NCBI RefSeq assembly: GCF_037975245.1
Contig: NC_092563.1
Location: 20,046,094 to 20,110,093 of the forward strand
Origin: Apostichopus japonicus
Taxonomy: Eukaryota; Echinodermata; Holothuroidea; Aspidochirotida; Stichopodidae
Reading direction: 5' to 3'
DNA length: 64,000 nucleotides
Shown: positions 9,329-23,499 of the stretch, piece after piece
How positions within the stretch are numbered: the stretch's first letter is position 1
Layout: every line of letters begins with the position of its first letter
Translations under genes and position numbers: made by a program
Notes under the pieces: generated by a model
Database searches by the model: none
Seen by the model: the letters and a program-made list of their open reading frames with translations, nothing else
What the model was told of the DNA's origin: nothing

Positions 9329-11265
9329 CGTTCCTAAAACTTAAAGTTCCAGAGACCGTATGAGATCGCTGCAAAAGCAAACTGCCGTGGTCGGGTCTCG
9401 AGCCCAGGACCCAAAACACGTCACGCTCTCGAGCGCAACCAACCGCGCCACGACAGCAGCTGATATAAATCTATGTTCGTTCCTAATACTTAAAGTTCCA
9501 GAGACCGTATGAGATCGCTGCAAAAGCAAACTGCCGTGGCCGGGTCTCGAGCCCAGGACCTAAAACACGTCACGCTCTCGAGCGCAACCAACAGCGCCAC
9601 GACAGCAGCTGATATAAATCTATGTTCGTTCCTAATACTTAAAGTTCCAGAGACCGTATGAGATCGCTGCAAAAGCAAACTGCCGTGGCCGGGTCTCGAG
9701 CCCAGGACCCAAAACACGTCACGCTCTCGAGCGCAACCAACCGCGCCACGACAGCAGCTGATATAAATCTATGTTCGTTCCTAATACTTAAAGTTCCAGA
9801 GACCCTATGAGATCGCTGCAAAAGCAAACTGCCGTGGCCGGGTCTCGAGCCCAGGACCCAAAACACGTCACGCCCTCGAGCGCAACCAACCGCGCCACGA
9901 CAGCAGCTGATATAAATCTATGTTCGTTCCTAATACTTAAAGTTCCAGAGACCCTATGAGATCGCTGCAAAAGGAAACTGCCGTGGCCGGGTCTCGAGCC
10001 CAGGACCCAAAACACGTCACGCTCTCGAGCGCAACCAACCGCGCCACGACAGCAGCTGATATAAATCTATGTTCGTTCCTAATACTTAAAGTTCCAGAGA
10101 CCGTATGAGATCGCTGCAAAAGCAAACTGAAGTGGCCGGGTGTCGAGCCCAGGACCCAAAACACGTCACGCTCTCGAGCGCAACCAACCGCGCCACGACA
10201 GCAGCTGATATAAATCTATGTTGGTTCCTAATACTTAGAGTTTCAGAGACCGTATGAGATCGCTGCAAAAGCAAACTGCCGTGGTCGGGTCTCGAGCCCA
10301 GGACCCAAAACACGTCACGCTCTCGAGCGCAACCAACCGCGCCACGACTGCAGCTGATATCAATCTATGTTCGTTCCTAATACTTAAAGTTCCAGAGACC
10401 GTATGAGATCGCTGCAAAAGCAAACTGCCGTGGCCGGGTCTCGAGCCCACGACCCAAAACACGTCACGCTCTCGAGCGCAACCAACCGCGCCACGACAGC
10501 AGCTGATATAAATATATGTTCGTTCCTAATACTTAAAGTTCCAGAGACCGTATGAGATCGCTGCAAAAGCAAACTGCCGTGGCCGGGTCTCGAGCCCAGG
10601 ACCCAAAACACGTCACGCTCTCGAGCGAAACCAACCGCGCCACGACAGCAGCTGATATAAATCTATGTTCGTTCCTAATACTTAAAGTTCCAGAGACCCT
10701 ATGAGATCGCTGCAAAAGCAAACTGCCGTGGCCGGGTCTCGAGCCCAGGACCCAAAACACGTCACGCTCTCGAGCGCAACCAACCGCGCCACGACAGCAG
10801 CTGATATAAATCTATGTTCGTTCCTAATACTTAAAGTTCCAGAGACCGTATGCGATCGCTGCAAAAGCAAACTGCCGTGGCCGGGTCTCGAGCCCAGGAC
10901 CCAAAACACGTCACGCTCTCGAGCGCAACCAACCGCGCCACGACAGCAGCTGATATAAATCTATGTTCGTTCCTAATACTTAAAGTTCCAGAGACCCTAT
11001 GAGATCGCTGCAAAAGCAAACTGCCGTGGCCGGGTCTCGAGCCCAGGACCCAAAACACGTCACGCTCTCGAGCGCAACCAACCGCGCCACGACAGCAGCT
11101 AATATCAATCTATGTTCGTTCCAAATACTTAAAATTCCAGAGACCCTATGAGATCGCTGCAAAAGCAAACTGCCGTGGCCGGATCTCGAGCCCAGGACCC
11201 AAAACACGTCACGCTCTCGAGCGCAACCAACCGCGCCACGACAGCAGCTGATATAAATCTATGTT
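9329..11265. repeat. Higher-order repeat copy 1 (13 monomers, 1,937 bp)
   Basis: This block and 11266-13202 share the same ordered series of private variants: TGTTGGTTCC with TTAGAGTTTC, GACTGCAGC, AATATATG, GCGAAACC, and AATATCAATC with TTCCAAATAC. They occur at a constant 1,937-bp offset, which is 13 times 149. The only differences I noticed are in the first monomer (GACCGTATG against GAACCTATG). Confidence 0.9.
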
Positions 11266-13202
11266 CGTTCCTAAAACTTAAAGTTCCAGAGAACCTATGA
11301 GATCGCTGCAAAAGCAAACTGCCGTGGTCGGGTCTCGAGCCCAGGACCCAAAACACGTCACGCTCTCGAGCGCAACCAACCGCGCCACGACAGCAGCTGA
11401 TATAAATCTATGTTCGTTCCTAATACTTAAAGTTCCAGAGACCGTATGAGATCGCTGCAAAAGCAAACTGCCGTGGCCGGGTCTCGAGCCCAGGACCTAA
11501 AACACGTCACGCTCTCGAGCGCAACCAACAGCGCCACGACAGCAGCTGATATAAATCTATGTTCGTTCCTAATACTTAAAGTTCCAGAGACCGTATGAGA
11601 TCGCTGCAAAAGCAAACTGCCGTGGCCGGGTCTCGAGCCCAGGACCCAAAACACGTCACGCTCTCGAGCGCAACCAACCGCGCCACGACAGCAGCTGATA
11701 TAAATCTATGTTCGTTCCTAATACTTAAAGTTCCAGAGACCCTATGAGATCGCTGCAAAAGCAAACTGCCGTGGCCGGGTCTCGAGCCCAGGACCCAAAA
11801 CACGTCACGCCCTCGAGCGCAACCAACCGCGCCACGACAGCAGCTGATATAAATCTATGTTCGTTCCTAATACTTAAAGTTCCAGAGACCCTATGAGATC
11901 GCTGCAAAAGGAAACTGCCGTGGCCGGGTCTCGAGCCCAGGACCCAAAACACGTCACGCTCTCGAGCGCAACCAACCGCGCCACGACAGCAGCTGATATA
12001 AATCTATGTTCGTTCCTAATACTTAAAGTTCCAGAGACCGTATGAGATCGCTGCAAAAGCAAACTGAAGTGGCCGGGTGTCGAGCCCAGGACCCAAAACA
12101 CGTCACGCTCTCGAGCGCAACCAACCGCGCCACGACAGCAGCTGATATAAATCTATGTTGGTTCCTAATACTTAGAGTTTCAGAGACCGTATGAGATCGC
12201 TGCAAAAGCAAACTGCCGTGGTCGGGTCTCGAGCCCAGGACCCAAAACACGTCACGCTCTCGAGCGCAACCAACCGCGCCACGACTGCAGCTGATATCAA
12301 TCTATGTTCGTTCCTAATACTTAAAGTTCCAGAGACCGTATGAGATCGCTGCAAAAGCAAACTGCCGTGGCCGGGTCTCGAGCCCACGACCCAAAACACG
12401 TCACGCTCTCGAGCGCAACCAACCGCGCCACGACAGCAGCTGATATAAATATATGTTCGTTCCTAATACTTAAAGTTCCAGAGACCGTATGAGATCGCTG
12501 CAAAAGCAAACTGCCGTGGCCGGGTCTCGAGCCCAGGACCCAAAACACGTCACGCTCTCGAGCGAAACCAACCGCGCCACGACAGCAGCTGATATAAATC
12601 TATGTTCGTTCCTAATACTTAAAGTTCCAGAGACCCTATGAGATCGCTGCAAAAGCAAACTGCCGTGGCCGGGTCTCGAGCCCAGGACCCAAAACACGTC
12701 ACGCTCTCGAGCGCAACCAACCGCGCCACGACAGCAGCTGATATAAATCTATGTTCGTTCCTAATACTTAAAGTTCCAGAGACCGTATGCGATCGCTGCA
12801 AAAGCAAACTGCCGTGGCCGGGTCTCGAGCCCAGGACCCAAAACACGTCACGCTCTCGAGCGCAACCAACCGCGCCACGACAGCAGCTGATATAAATCTA
12901 TGTTCGTTCCTAATACTTAAAGTTCCAGAGACCCTATGAGATCGCTGCAAAAGCAAACTGCCGTGGCCGGGTCTCGAGCCCAGGACCCAAAACACGTCAC
13001 GCTCTCGAGCGCAACCAACCGCGCCACGACAGCAGCTAATATCAATCTATGTTCGTTCCAAATACTTAAAATTCCAGAGACCCTATGAGATCGCTGCAAA
13101 AGCAAACTGCCGTGGCCGGATCTCGAGCCCAGGACCCAAAACACGTCACGCTCTCGAGCGCAACCAACCGCGCCACGACAGCAGCTGATATAAATCTATG
13201 TT
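11266..13202. repeat. Higher-order repeat copy 2 (13 monomers, 1,937 bp)
   Basis: Near-identical tandem duplicate of 9329-11265. Similarity continues for about one more monomer past 13202 and is then lost. The near identity implies a very recent unequal exchange or amplification. Confidence 0.9.
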
Positions 13203-16200
13203 CGTTCCTAAAACTTAAAGTTCCAGAGAACCTATGAGATCGCTGCAAAAGCAAACTGCCGTGGTCGGGTCTCGAGCCCAGGACCCAAAACACGTCACGC
13301 TCTCGAGCGCAACCAACCGCGCCACGACAGCAGCTGATATAAATCTATGTTCGTTCCTAATACTTAGGGTTCCAGAGACCGTATGCGATCGCTGCAAAAG
13401 CAAACTGCCGTGGCCGGGTCTCGAGCCCAGGACCCAAAACACGTCACGCTCTCGAGCGCAACCATACGCGCCACGACAGCAGCTGATATAAATCTATGTT
13501 CGTTCCTAATACTTAGGGTTCCAGAGACCGTATGCGATCGCTGCAAAAGCAAACTGCCGTGGCCGGGTCTCGAGCCCAGGACCCAAAACACGTCACGCTC
13601 TCGAGCGCAACCAACCGCGCCACGACAGCAGCTGATATAAATCTATGTTCGTTCCTAATACTTAAAGTTCCAGAGACCCTATGAGATCGCTGCAAAAGCA
13701 AACTGCCGTGGCCGGGTCTCGAGCCCAGGACCCAAAACACGTCACGCTCTCGAACGCAACCACCGCGCCACGACAGCAGCTGATATAAATCTATGTTCGT
13801 TCCTAATACTTAAAGTTCCAGAGACCCTATGAGATCGCTGCAAAAGCAAACTGCCGTGGTCGGGTCTCGAGCCCAGGACCCAAAACACGTCACGCTCTCG
13901 AGCGCAACCAACCGCGCCACGACAGCAGCTGATATAAATCTATGTTCGTTCCTAATACTTAAAGTTCCAGAGACCGTATGAGATCGCTGCAAAAGCAAAC
14001 TGCCGTGGCCGGGTCTCGAGCCCAGGACCCAAAACACGTCACGCTCTCGAGCGCAACCAACCGCGCCACGACAGCAGCTGATATAAATCTATGTTCGTTC
14101 CTAATACTTAGGGTTCCAGAGACCGTATGCGATCGCTGCAAAAGCAAACTGCCGTGGCCGGGTCTCGAGCCCAGGACCCAAAACACGTCACGCTCTCGAG
14201 CGCAACCAACCGCGCCACGACAGCAGCTGATATAAATCTATGTTCGTTCCTAATACTTAAAGTTCAAGAGACCGTATGCGATCGCTGCAAAAGCAAACTG
14301 CCGTGGCCGGGTCTCGAGCCCAGGACCCAAAACACGTCACGCTCTCGAGCGCAACCAACCGCGCCACGACAGCAGCTGATATAAATCTATGTTCGTTCCT
14401 AATACTTAAAGTTCCAGAGACCCTATGAGATCGCTGCAAAAGCAAACTGCCGTGGCCGGGTCTCGAGCCCAGGACCCAAAACACGTCACGCTCTCGAGCG
14501 CAACCAACCGCGCCACGACAGCAGCTGATATAAATCTATGTTCGTTCCTAATACTTAAAGTTCCAGAGACCGTATGAGATCGCTGCAAAAGCAAACTGCC
14601 GTGACCGGGTCTCGAGCCCAGGACCCAAAACACGTCACGCTCTCGAGCGCAACCAACCGCGCCACGACAGCAGCTGATATAAATCTATGTTCGTTCCTAA
14701 TACTTAAAGTTCCAGAGACCCTATGAGATCGCTGCAAAAGCAAACTGCCGTGGCCGGGTCTCGAGCCCAGGACCCAAAACACGTCACGCTCTCGAGCGCA
14801 ACCAACCGCGCCACGACAGCAGCTGATATAAATCTATGTTCGTTCCTAATACTTAAAGTTCCAGAGACCCTATGAGATCGCTGCAAAAGCAAACTGCCGT
14901 GGCCGGGTCTCGAGCCCAGGACCCAAAACACGTCACGCTCTCGAGCGCAACCAACCGCGCCACGACAGCAGCTGATATAAATCTATGTTCGTTCCTAATA
15001 CTTAAAGTTCCAGAGACCCTATGAGATCGCTGCAAAAGCAAACTGCCGTGGCCGGGTCTCGAGCCCAGGACCCAAAACACGTCACGCTCTCGAGCGCAAC
15101 CAACCGCGCCACGACAGCAGCTGATATAAATCTATGTTCGTTCCTAATACTTAAAGTTCCAGAGACCCTATGAGATCGCTGCAAAAGCAAACTGCCGTGG
15201 CCGGGTCTCGAGCCCAGGACCCAAAACACGTCACGCTCTCGAGCGCAACCATACGCGCCACGACAGCAGCTGATATAAATCTATGTTCGTTCCTAATACT
15301 TAGGGTTCCAGAGACCGTATGCGATCGCTGCAAAAGCAAACTGCCGTGGCCGGGTCTCGAGCCCAGGACCCAAAACACGTCACGCTCTCGAGCGCAACCA
15401 ACCGCGCCACGACAGCAGCTGATATAAATCTATGTTCGTTCCTAATACTTAAAGTTCCAGAGACCCTATGAGATCGCTGCAAAAGCAAACTGCCGTGGCC
15501 GGGTCTCGAGCCCAGGACCCAAAACACGTCACGCTCTCGAACGCAACCACCGCGCCACGACAGCAGCTGATATAAATCTATGTTCGTTCCTAATACTTAA
15601 AGTTCCAGAGACCCTATGAGATCGCTGCAAAAGCAAACTGCCGTGGTCGGGTCTCGAGCCCAGGACCCAAAACACGTCACGCTCTCGAGCGCAACCAACC
15701 GCGCCACGACAGCAGCTGATATAAATCTATGTTCGTTCCTAATACTTAAAGTTCCAGAGACCGTATGAGATCGCTGCAAAAGCAAACTGCCGTGGCCGGG
15801 TCTCGAGCCCAGGACCCAAAACACGTCACGCTCTCGAGCGCAACCAACCGCGCCACGACAGCAGCTGATATAAATCTATGTTCGTTCCTAATACTTAAAG
15901 TTCCAGAGACCGTATGCGATCGCTGCAAAAGCAAACTGCCGTGGCCGGGTCTCGAGCCCAGGACCCAAAACACGTCACGCTCTCGAGCGCAACCAACCGC
16001 GCCACGACAGCAGCTGATATAAATTTATGTTCGTTCCTAATACTTAAAGTTCAAGAGACCCTATGAGATCGCTGCAAAAGCAAACTGCCGTGGCCGGGTC
16101 TCGAGCCCAGGACCCAAAACACGTCACGCTCTCGAGCGCAACCAACCGCGCCACGACAGCAGCTGATATAAATCTATGTTCGTTCCTAATACTTAAAGTT

Positions 16201-19200
16201 CCAGAGACCCTATGAGATCGCTGCAAAAGCAAACTGCCGTGGCCGGGTCTCGAGCCCAGGACCCAAAACACGTCACGCTCTCGAGCGCAACCAACCGCGC
16301 CACGACAGCAGCTGATATAAATCTATGTTCGTTCCTAATACTTAAAGTTCCAGAGACCCTATGAGATCGCTGCAAAAGCAAACTGCCGTGGCCGGGTCTC
16401 GAGCCCAGGACCCAAAACACGTCACGCTCTCGAGCGCAACCAACCGCGCCACGACAGCAGCTGATATAAATCTATGTTCGTTCCTAATACTTAAAGTTCC
16501 AGAGACCCTATGAGATCGCTGCAAAAGCAAACTGCCGTGGCCGGGTCTCGAGCCCAGGACCCAAAACACGTCACGCTCTCGAGCGCAACCAACCGCGCCA
16601 CGACAGCAGCTGATATCAATCTATGTTCGTTCCTAATACTTAAAGTTCCAGAGACCCTATGAGATCGCTGCAAAAGCAAACTGCCGTGGCCGGGTCTCGA
16701 GCCCAGGACCCAAAACACGTCACGCTCTCGAGCGCAACCAACCGCGCCACGACAGCAGCTGATATAAATCTATGTTCGTTCCTAATACTTAAAGTTCCAG
16801 AGACCCTATGAGATCGTTGCAAAAGCAAACTGCCGTGGCCGGGTCTCGAGCCCAGGACCCAAAACACGTCACGCTCTCGAGCGCAACCAATCGCGCCACG
16901 ACAGCAGCTGATATAAATCTATGTTCGTTCCTAATACTTAAAGTTCCAGAGACCGTATGAGATCGCTGCAAAAGCAAACTGCCGTGGCCGGGTCTCGAGC
17001 CCAGGACCCAAAACACGTCACGCTCTCGAGCGCAACCAACCGCGCCACGACAGCAGCTGATATAAATCTATGTTCGTTCCTAATACTTAAAGTTCCAGAG
17101 ACCCTATGAGATCGCTGCAAAAGCAAACTGCCGTGGCCGGGTCTCGAGCCCAGGACCCAAAACACGTCACGCTCTCGAGCGCAACCAACCGCGCCACGAC
17201 AGCAGCTGATATAAATCTATGTTCGTTCCTAATACTTAAAGTTCCAGAGACCCTATGAGATCGCTGCAAAAGCAAACTGCCGTGGCCGGGTCTCGAGCCC
17301 AGGACCCAAAACACGTCACGCTCTCGAGCGCAACCAACCGCGCCACGACAGCAGCTGATATAAATCTATGTTCGTTCCTAATACTTAAAGTTCCAGAGAC
17401 CCTATGAGATCGCTGCAAAAGCAAACTGCCGTGGCCGGGTCTCGAGCCCAGGACCCAAAACACGTCACGCTCTCGAGCGCAACCAACCGCGCCACGACAG
17501 CAGCTGATATAAATCTATGTTCGTTCCTAATACTTAAAGTTCCAGAGACCCTATGAGATCGCTGCAAAAGCAAACTGCCGTGGCCGGGTCTCGAGCCCAG
17601 GACCCAAAACACGTCACGCTCTCGAGCGCAACCAACCGCGCCACGACAGCAGCTGATATAAATCTATGTTCGTTCCTAATACTTAAAGTTCCAGAGACCC
17701 TATGAGATCGCTGCAAAAGCAAACTGCCGTGGTCGGGTCTCGAGCCCAGGACCCAAAACACGTCACGCTCTCGAGCGCAACCAATCGCGCCACGACAGCA
17801 GCTGATATAAATCTATGTTCGTTCCTAATACTTAAAGTTCCAGAGACCGTATGAGATCGCTGCAAAAGCAAACTGCCGTGGCCGGGTCTCGAGCCCAGGA
17901 CCCAAAACACGTCACGCTCTCGAGCGCAACCAACCGCGCCACGACAGCAGCTGATATAAATCTATGTTCGTTCCTAAAACTTAAAGTTCCAGAGACCCTA
18001 TGAGATCGCTGCAAAAGCAAACTGCCGTGGTCGGGTCTCGAGCCCAGGACCCAAAACACGTCACGCTCTCGAGCGCAACCAACCGCGCCACGACAGCAGC
18101 TGATATAAATCTATGTTCGTTCCTAATACTTAAAGTTCCAGAGACCCTATGAGATCGCTGCAAAAGCAAACTGCCGTGGCCGGGTCTCGAGCCCAGGACC
18201 CAAAACACGTCACGCTCTCGAGCGCAACCAACCGCGCCACGACAGCAGCTGATATAAATCTATGTTCGTTCCTAATACTTAAAGTTCCAGAGACCGTATG
18301 AGATCGCTGCAAAAGCAAACTGCCGTGGCCGGGTCTCGAGCCCAGGACCCAAAACACGTCACGCTCTCGAGCGCAACCAACCGCGCCACGACAGCAGCTG
18401 ATATAAATCTATGTTCGTTCCTAATACTTAAAGTTCCAGAGACCCTATGAGATCGCTGCAAAAGCAAACTGCCGTGGTCGGGTCTCGAGCCCAGGACCCA
18501 AAACACGTCACGCTCTCGAGCGCAACCAATCGCGCCACGACAGCAGCTGATATAAATCTATGTTCGTTCCTAATACTTAAAGTTCCAGAGACCGTATGAG
18601 ATCGCTGCAAAAGCAAACTGCCGTGGCCGGGTCTCGAGCCCAGGACCCAAAACACGTCACGCTCTCGAGCGCAACCAACCGCGCCACGACAGCAGCTGAT
18701 ATAAATCTATGTTCGTTCCTAATACTTAAAGTTCCAGAGACCCTATGAGATCGCTGCAAAAGCAAACTGCCGTGGCCGGGTCTCGAGCCCAGGACCCAAA
18801 ACACGTCACGCTCTCGAGCGCAACCAACCGCGCCACGACAGCAGCTGATATAAATCTATGTTCGTTCCTAATACTTAAAGTTCCAGAGACCGTATGAGAT
18901 CGCTGCAAAAGCAAACTGCCGTGGCCGGGTCTCGAGCCCAGGACCCAAAACACGTCACGCTCTCGAGCGCAACCAACAGCGCCACGACAGCAGCTGATAT
19001 AAATCTATGTTCGTTCCTAATACTTAAAGTTCCAGAGACCCTATGAGATCGCTGCAAAAGCAAACTGCCGTGGCCGGGTCTCGAGCCCAGGACCCAAAAC
19101 ACGTCACGCTCTCGAGCGCAACCAACCGCGCCACGACAGCAGCTGATATAAATCTATGTTCGTTCCTAATACTTAAAGTTCCAGAGACCCTATGAGATCG

Positions 19201-22200
19201 CTGCAAAAGCAAACTGCCGTGGCCGGGTCTCGAGCCCAGGACCCAAAACACGTCACGCTCTCGAGCGCAACCAACCGCGCCACGACAGCAGCTGATATAA
19301 ATCTATGTTCGTTCCTAAAACTTAAAGTTCCAGAGACCCTATAAGATCGCTGCAAAAGCAAACTGCCGTGGTCGGGTCTCGAGCCCAGGACCCAAAACAC
19401 GTCACGCTCTCGAGCGCAGCAACCAACCGCGCCACGACAGCAGCTGATATAAATCTTGTTCGTTCCTAATACTTAAAGTTCCAGAGACCCTATGAGATCG
19501 CTGCAAAAGCAAACTGCCGTGGCCGGGTCTCGAGCCCACGACCCAAAACACGTCACGCTCTCGAGCGCAACTAACCGCGCCACGACAGCAGCTGATATAA
19601 ATCTATGTTCGTTCCTAATACTTAAAGTTCCAGAGACCCTATGAGATCGCTGCAAAAGCAAACTGCCGTGGCCGGGTCTCGAGCCCAGGACCCAAAACAC
19701 GTCACGCTCTCGAGCGCAAGCAACCGCGCCACGACAGCAGCTGATATAAATCTATGTTCGTTCCTAATACTTAAAGTTCCAGAGACCGTACGAGATCGCT
19801 GCAAAAGCAAACTGCTGTGGCCGGGTCTCGAGCCCAGGACCCAAAACACGTCACGCTCTCGAGCGCAACCAACCGCGCCACGACAGCAGCTGATATAAAT
19901 CTATGTTCGTTCCTAAAACTTAAAGTTCCAGAGACCCTATGAGATCGCTGCAAAAGCAAACTGCGGTGGTCGGGTCTCGAGCCCAGGACCCAAAACACGT
20001 CACGCTCTCGAGCGCAACCAACCGCGCCACGACAGCAGCTGATATAAATCTATGTTCGTTCCTAATACTTAAAGTTCCAGAGACCCTATGAGATCGCTGC
20101 AAAAGCAAACTGCCGTGGTCGGGTCTCGAGCCCAGGACCCAAAACACGTCACGCTCTCGAGCGCAACCAACCGCGCCACGACAGCAGCTGATATAAATCT
20201 ATGTTCGTTCCTAATACTTAAAGTTCCAGAGACCCTATGAGATCGCTGCAAAAGCAAACTGCCGTGGCCGGGTCTCGAGCCCAGGACCCAAAACACGTCA
20301 CGCTCTCGAGCGCAAGCAACCGCGCCACGACAGCAACTGATATAAATCTATGTTCGTTCCTAATACTTAAAGTTCCAGAGACCCTATGAGATCGCTGCAA
20401 AAGCAAACTGCGGTGGTCGGGTCTCGAGCCCAGGACCCAAAACACGTCACGCTCTCGAGCGCAACCAACCGCGCCACGACAGCAGCTGATATAAATCTAT
20501 GTTCGTTCCTAATACTTAAAGTTCCAGAGACCCTATGAGATCGCTGCAAAAGCAAACTGCCGTGGTCGGGTCTCGAGCCCAGGACCCAAAACACGTCACG
20601 CTCTCGAGCGCAACCAACCGCGCCACGACAGCAGCTGATATAAATCTATGTTCGTTCCTAATACTTAAAGTTCCAGAGACCCTATGAGATCGCTGCAAAA
20701 GCAAACTGCCGTGGCCGGGTCTCGAGCCCAGGACCCAAAACACGTCACGCTCTCGAGCGCAAGCAACCGCGCCACGACAGCAACTGATATAAATCTATGT
20801 TCGTTCCTAATACTTAAAGTTCCAGAGACCCTATGAGATCGCTGCAAAAGCAAACTGCCGTGGCCGGGTCTCGAGCCCAGGACCCAAAACACGTCACGCT
20901 CTCGAGCGCAACCAACCACGCCACGACAGCAGCTGATATAAATCTATGTTCGTTCCTAATACTTAAAGTTCCAGAGACCCTATGAGATCGCTGCAAAAGC
21001 AAACTGCCGTGGCCGGGTCTCGAGCCCAGGACCCAAAACACGTCACGCTCTCGAGCGCAACCAACCGCGCCACGACAGCAGCTGATATAAATCTATGTTC
21101 GTTCCTAAAACTTAAAGTTCCAGAGACCCTATGAGATCGCTGCAAAAGCAAACTGCCGTGGCCGGGTCTCGAGCCCAGGACCCAAAACACGTCACGCTCT
21201 CGAGCGCAACCAACCACGCCACGACAGCAGCTGATATAAATCTATGTTCGTTCCTAATACTTAAAGTTCCAGAGACCCAACCACGCCACGACAGCAGCTG
21301 ATATAAATCTATGTTCGTTCCTAATACTTAAAGTTCCAGAGACCCTATGAGATCGCTGCAAAAGCAAACTGCCGTGGCCGGGTCTCGAGCCCAGGACCCA
21401 AATCACGTCACGCTCTCGAGCGCAACCAACCGCGCCACGACAGCAGCTGATATAAATCTATGTTCGTTCCTAATACTTAAAGTTCCAGAGACCCTATGAG
21501 ATCGCTGCAAAAGCAAACTGCCGTGGCCGGGTCTCGAGCCCAGGACCCAAAACACGTCACGCTCTCGAGCGCAACCAACCGCGCCACGACAGCAGCTGAT
21601 ATAAATCTATGTTCGTTCCTAATACTTAAAGTTCCAGAGACCCTATGAGATCGCTGCAAAAGCAAACTGCCGTGGCCGGGTCTCGAGCCCAGGACCCAAA
21701 ACACGTCACGCTCTCGAGCGCAACCAACCGCGCCACGACAGTAGCTGATATAAGTCTATGTTCGTTCCTAATACTTAAAGTTCCAGAGACCCTATGAGAT
21801 CGCTGCAAAAGCAAACTGCCGTGGCCGGGTCTCGAGCCCAGGACCCAAAACACGTCACGCTCTCGAGCGCAACCAACCGCGCCACGACAGCAGCTGATAT
21901 AAATCTATGTTCGTTCCTAATACTTAAAGTTCAAGATACCGTATGCGATCGCTGCAAAAGCAAACTGCCGTGGCCGGGTCTCGAGCCCAGGACCCAAAAC
22001 ACGTCACGCTCTCGAGCGCAACCAACCGCGCCACGACAGCAGCTGATATAAATCTATGTTCGTTCCTAATACTTAAAGTTCCAGAGACCCTATGAGATCG
22101 CTGCAAAAGCAAACTGCCGTGGCCGGGTCTCGAGCCCAGGACCCAAAACACGTCACGCTCTCGAGCGCAAGCAACCGCGCCACGACAGCAGCTGATATAA

Positions 22201-23499
22201 ATCTATGTTCGTTCCTAATACTTAAAGTTCCAGAGACCCTATGAGATCGCTGCAAAAGCAAACTGCCGTGGCCGGGTCTCGATCCCACGACCCAAAACAC
22301 GTCACGCTCTCGAGCGCAACCAACCGCGCCACGACAGCAGCTGATATAAATCTATGTTCGTTCCTAAAACTTAAAGTTCCAGAGACCGTATGAGATCGCT
22401 GCAAAAGCAAACTGCCGTGGCCGGGTCTCGAGCCCAGGACCCAAAACACGTCACGCTCTCGAGCGCAACCAACCGCGCCACGACAGCAGCTGATATAAAT
22501 TTATGTTCGTTCCTAATACTTAAAGTTCCAGAGACCCTATGAGATCGCTGCAAAAGCAAACTGCCGTGGCCGGGTCTCGAGCCCAGGACCCAAAACACGT
22601 CACGCTCTCGAGCGCAACCAACCGCGCCACGACAGCAGCTGATATAAATCTATGTTCGTTCCTAAAACTTAAAGTTCCAGAGACCCTATGAGATCGCTGC
22701 AAAAGCAAACTGCCGTGGTCGGGTCTCGAGCCCAGGACCCAAAACACGTCACGCTCTCGAGCGCAACCAACCGCGCCACGACAGCAGCTGATATAAATCT
22801 ATGTTCGTTCCTAATACTTAAAGTTCAAGAGACCGTATGCGATCGCTGCAAAAGCAAACTGCCGTGGCCGGGTCTCGAGCCCAGGACCCAAAACACGTCA
22901 CGCTCTCGAGCGCAACCAACCGCGCCACGACAGCAGCTGATATAAATTTATGTTCGTTCCTAATACTTAAAGTTCCAGAGACCCTATGAGATCGCTGCAA
23001 AAGCAAACTGCCGTGGCCGGGTCTCGAGCCCAGGACCCAAAACACGTCACGCTCTCGAGCGCAACCAACCGCGCCACGACAGCAGCTGATATAAATCTAT
23101 GTTCGTTCCTAATACTTAAAGTTCCAGAGACCCTATGAGATCGCTGCAAAAGCAAACTGCCGTGGCCGGGTCTCGAGCCCAGGACCCAAAACACGTCACG
23201 CTCTCGAGCGCAACCAACCGCGCCACGACAGCAGCTGATATAAATCTATGTTCGTTCCTAATACTTAAAGTTCCAGAGACCCTATGAGATCGCTGCAAAA
23301 GCAAACTGCCGTGGCCGGATCTCGAGCCCAGGACCCAAAACACGTCACGCTCTCGAGCGCAACCAACCGCGCCACGACAGCAGCTGATATAAATCTATGT
23401 TCGTTCCTAATACTTAAAGTTCCAGAGACCCTATGAGATCGCTGCAAAAGCAAACTGCCGTGGCCGGGTCTCGAGCCCAGGACACGTCACGCTCTCGAG

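Larger units (their letters stand above)
9329..23499. repeat. 149-bp tandem satellite array, right block
   Basis: About 95 monomers of the same unit and orientation as the left block, continuing the array past the BEL insertion. Irregular units include 148-bp monomers with CGAACGCAACCACC (near 13753 and 15540), a three-base insertion near 19418, and a monomer cut to about 67 bp at 21249-21315. The last monomer lacks CCCAAAAC and the array stops at CTCGAG (23494-23499). Recurrent 75- and 85-codon frames on both strands are by-products of the periodicity. Confidence 0.97.

Noticed and set aside
1-23499. Over one hundred recurrent 62-85 codon open frames on both strands
   Set aside because: They recur once per 149-bp monomer, overlap each other, and the period is not divisible by three. 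They reflect the satellite, not genes.
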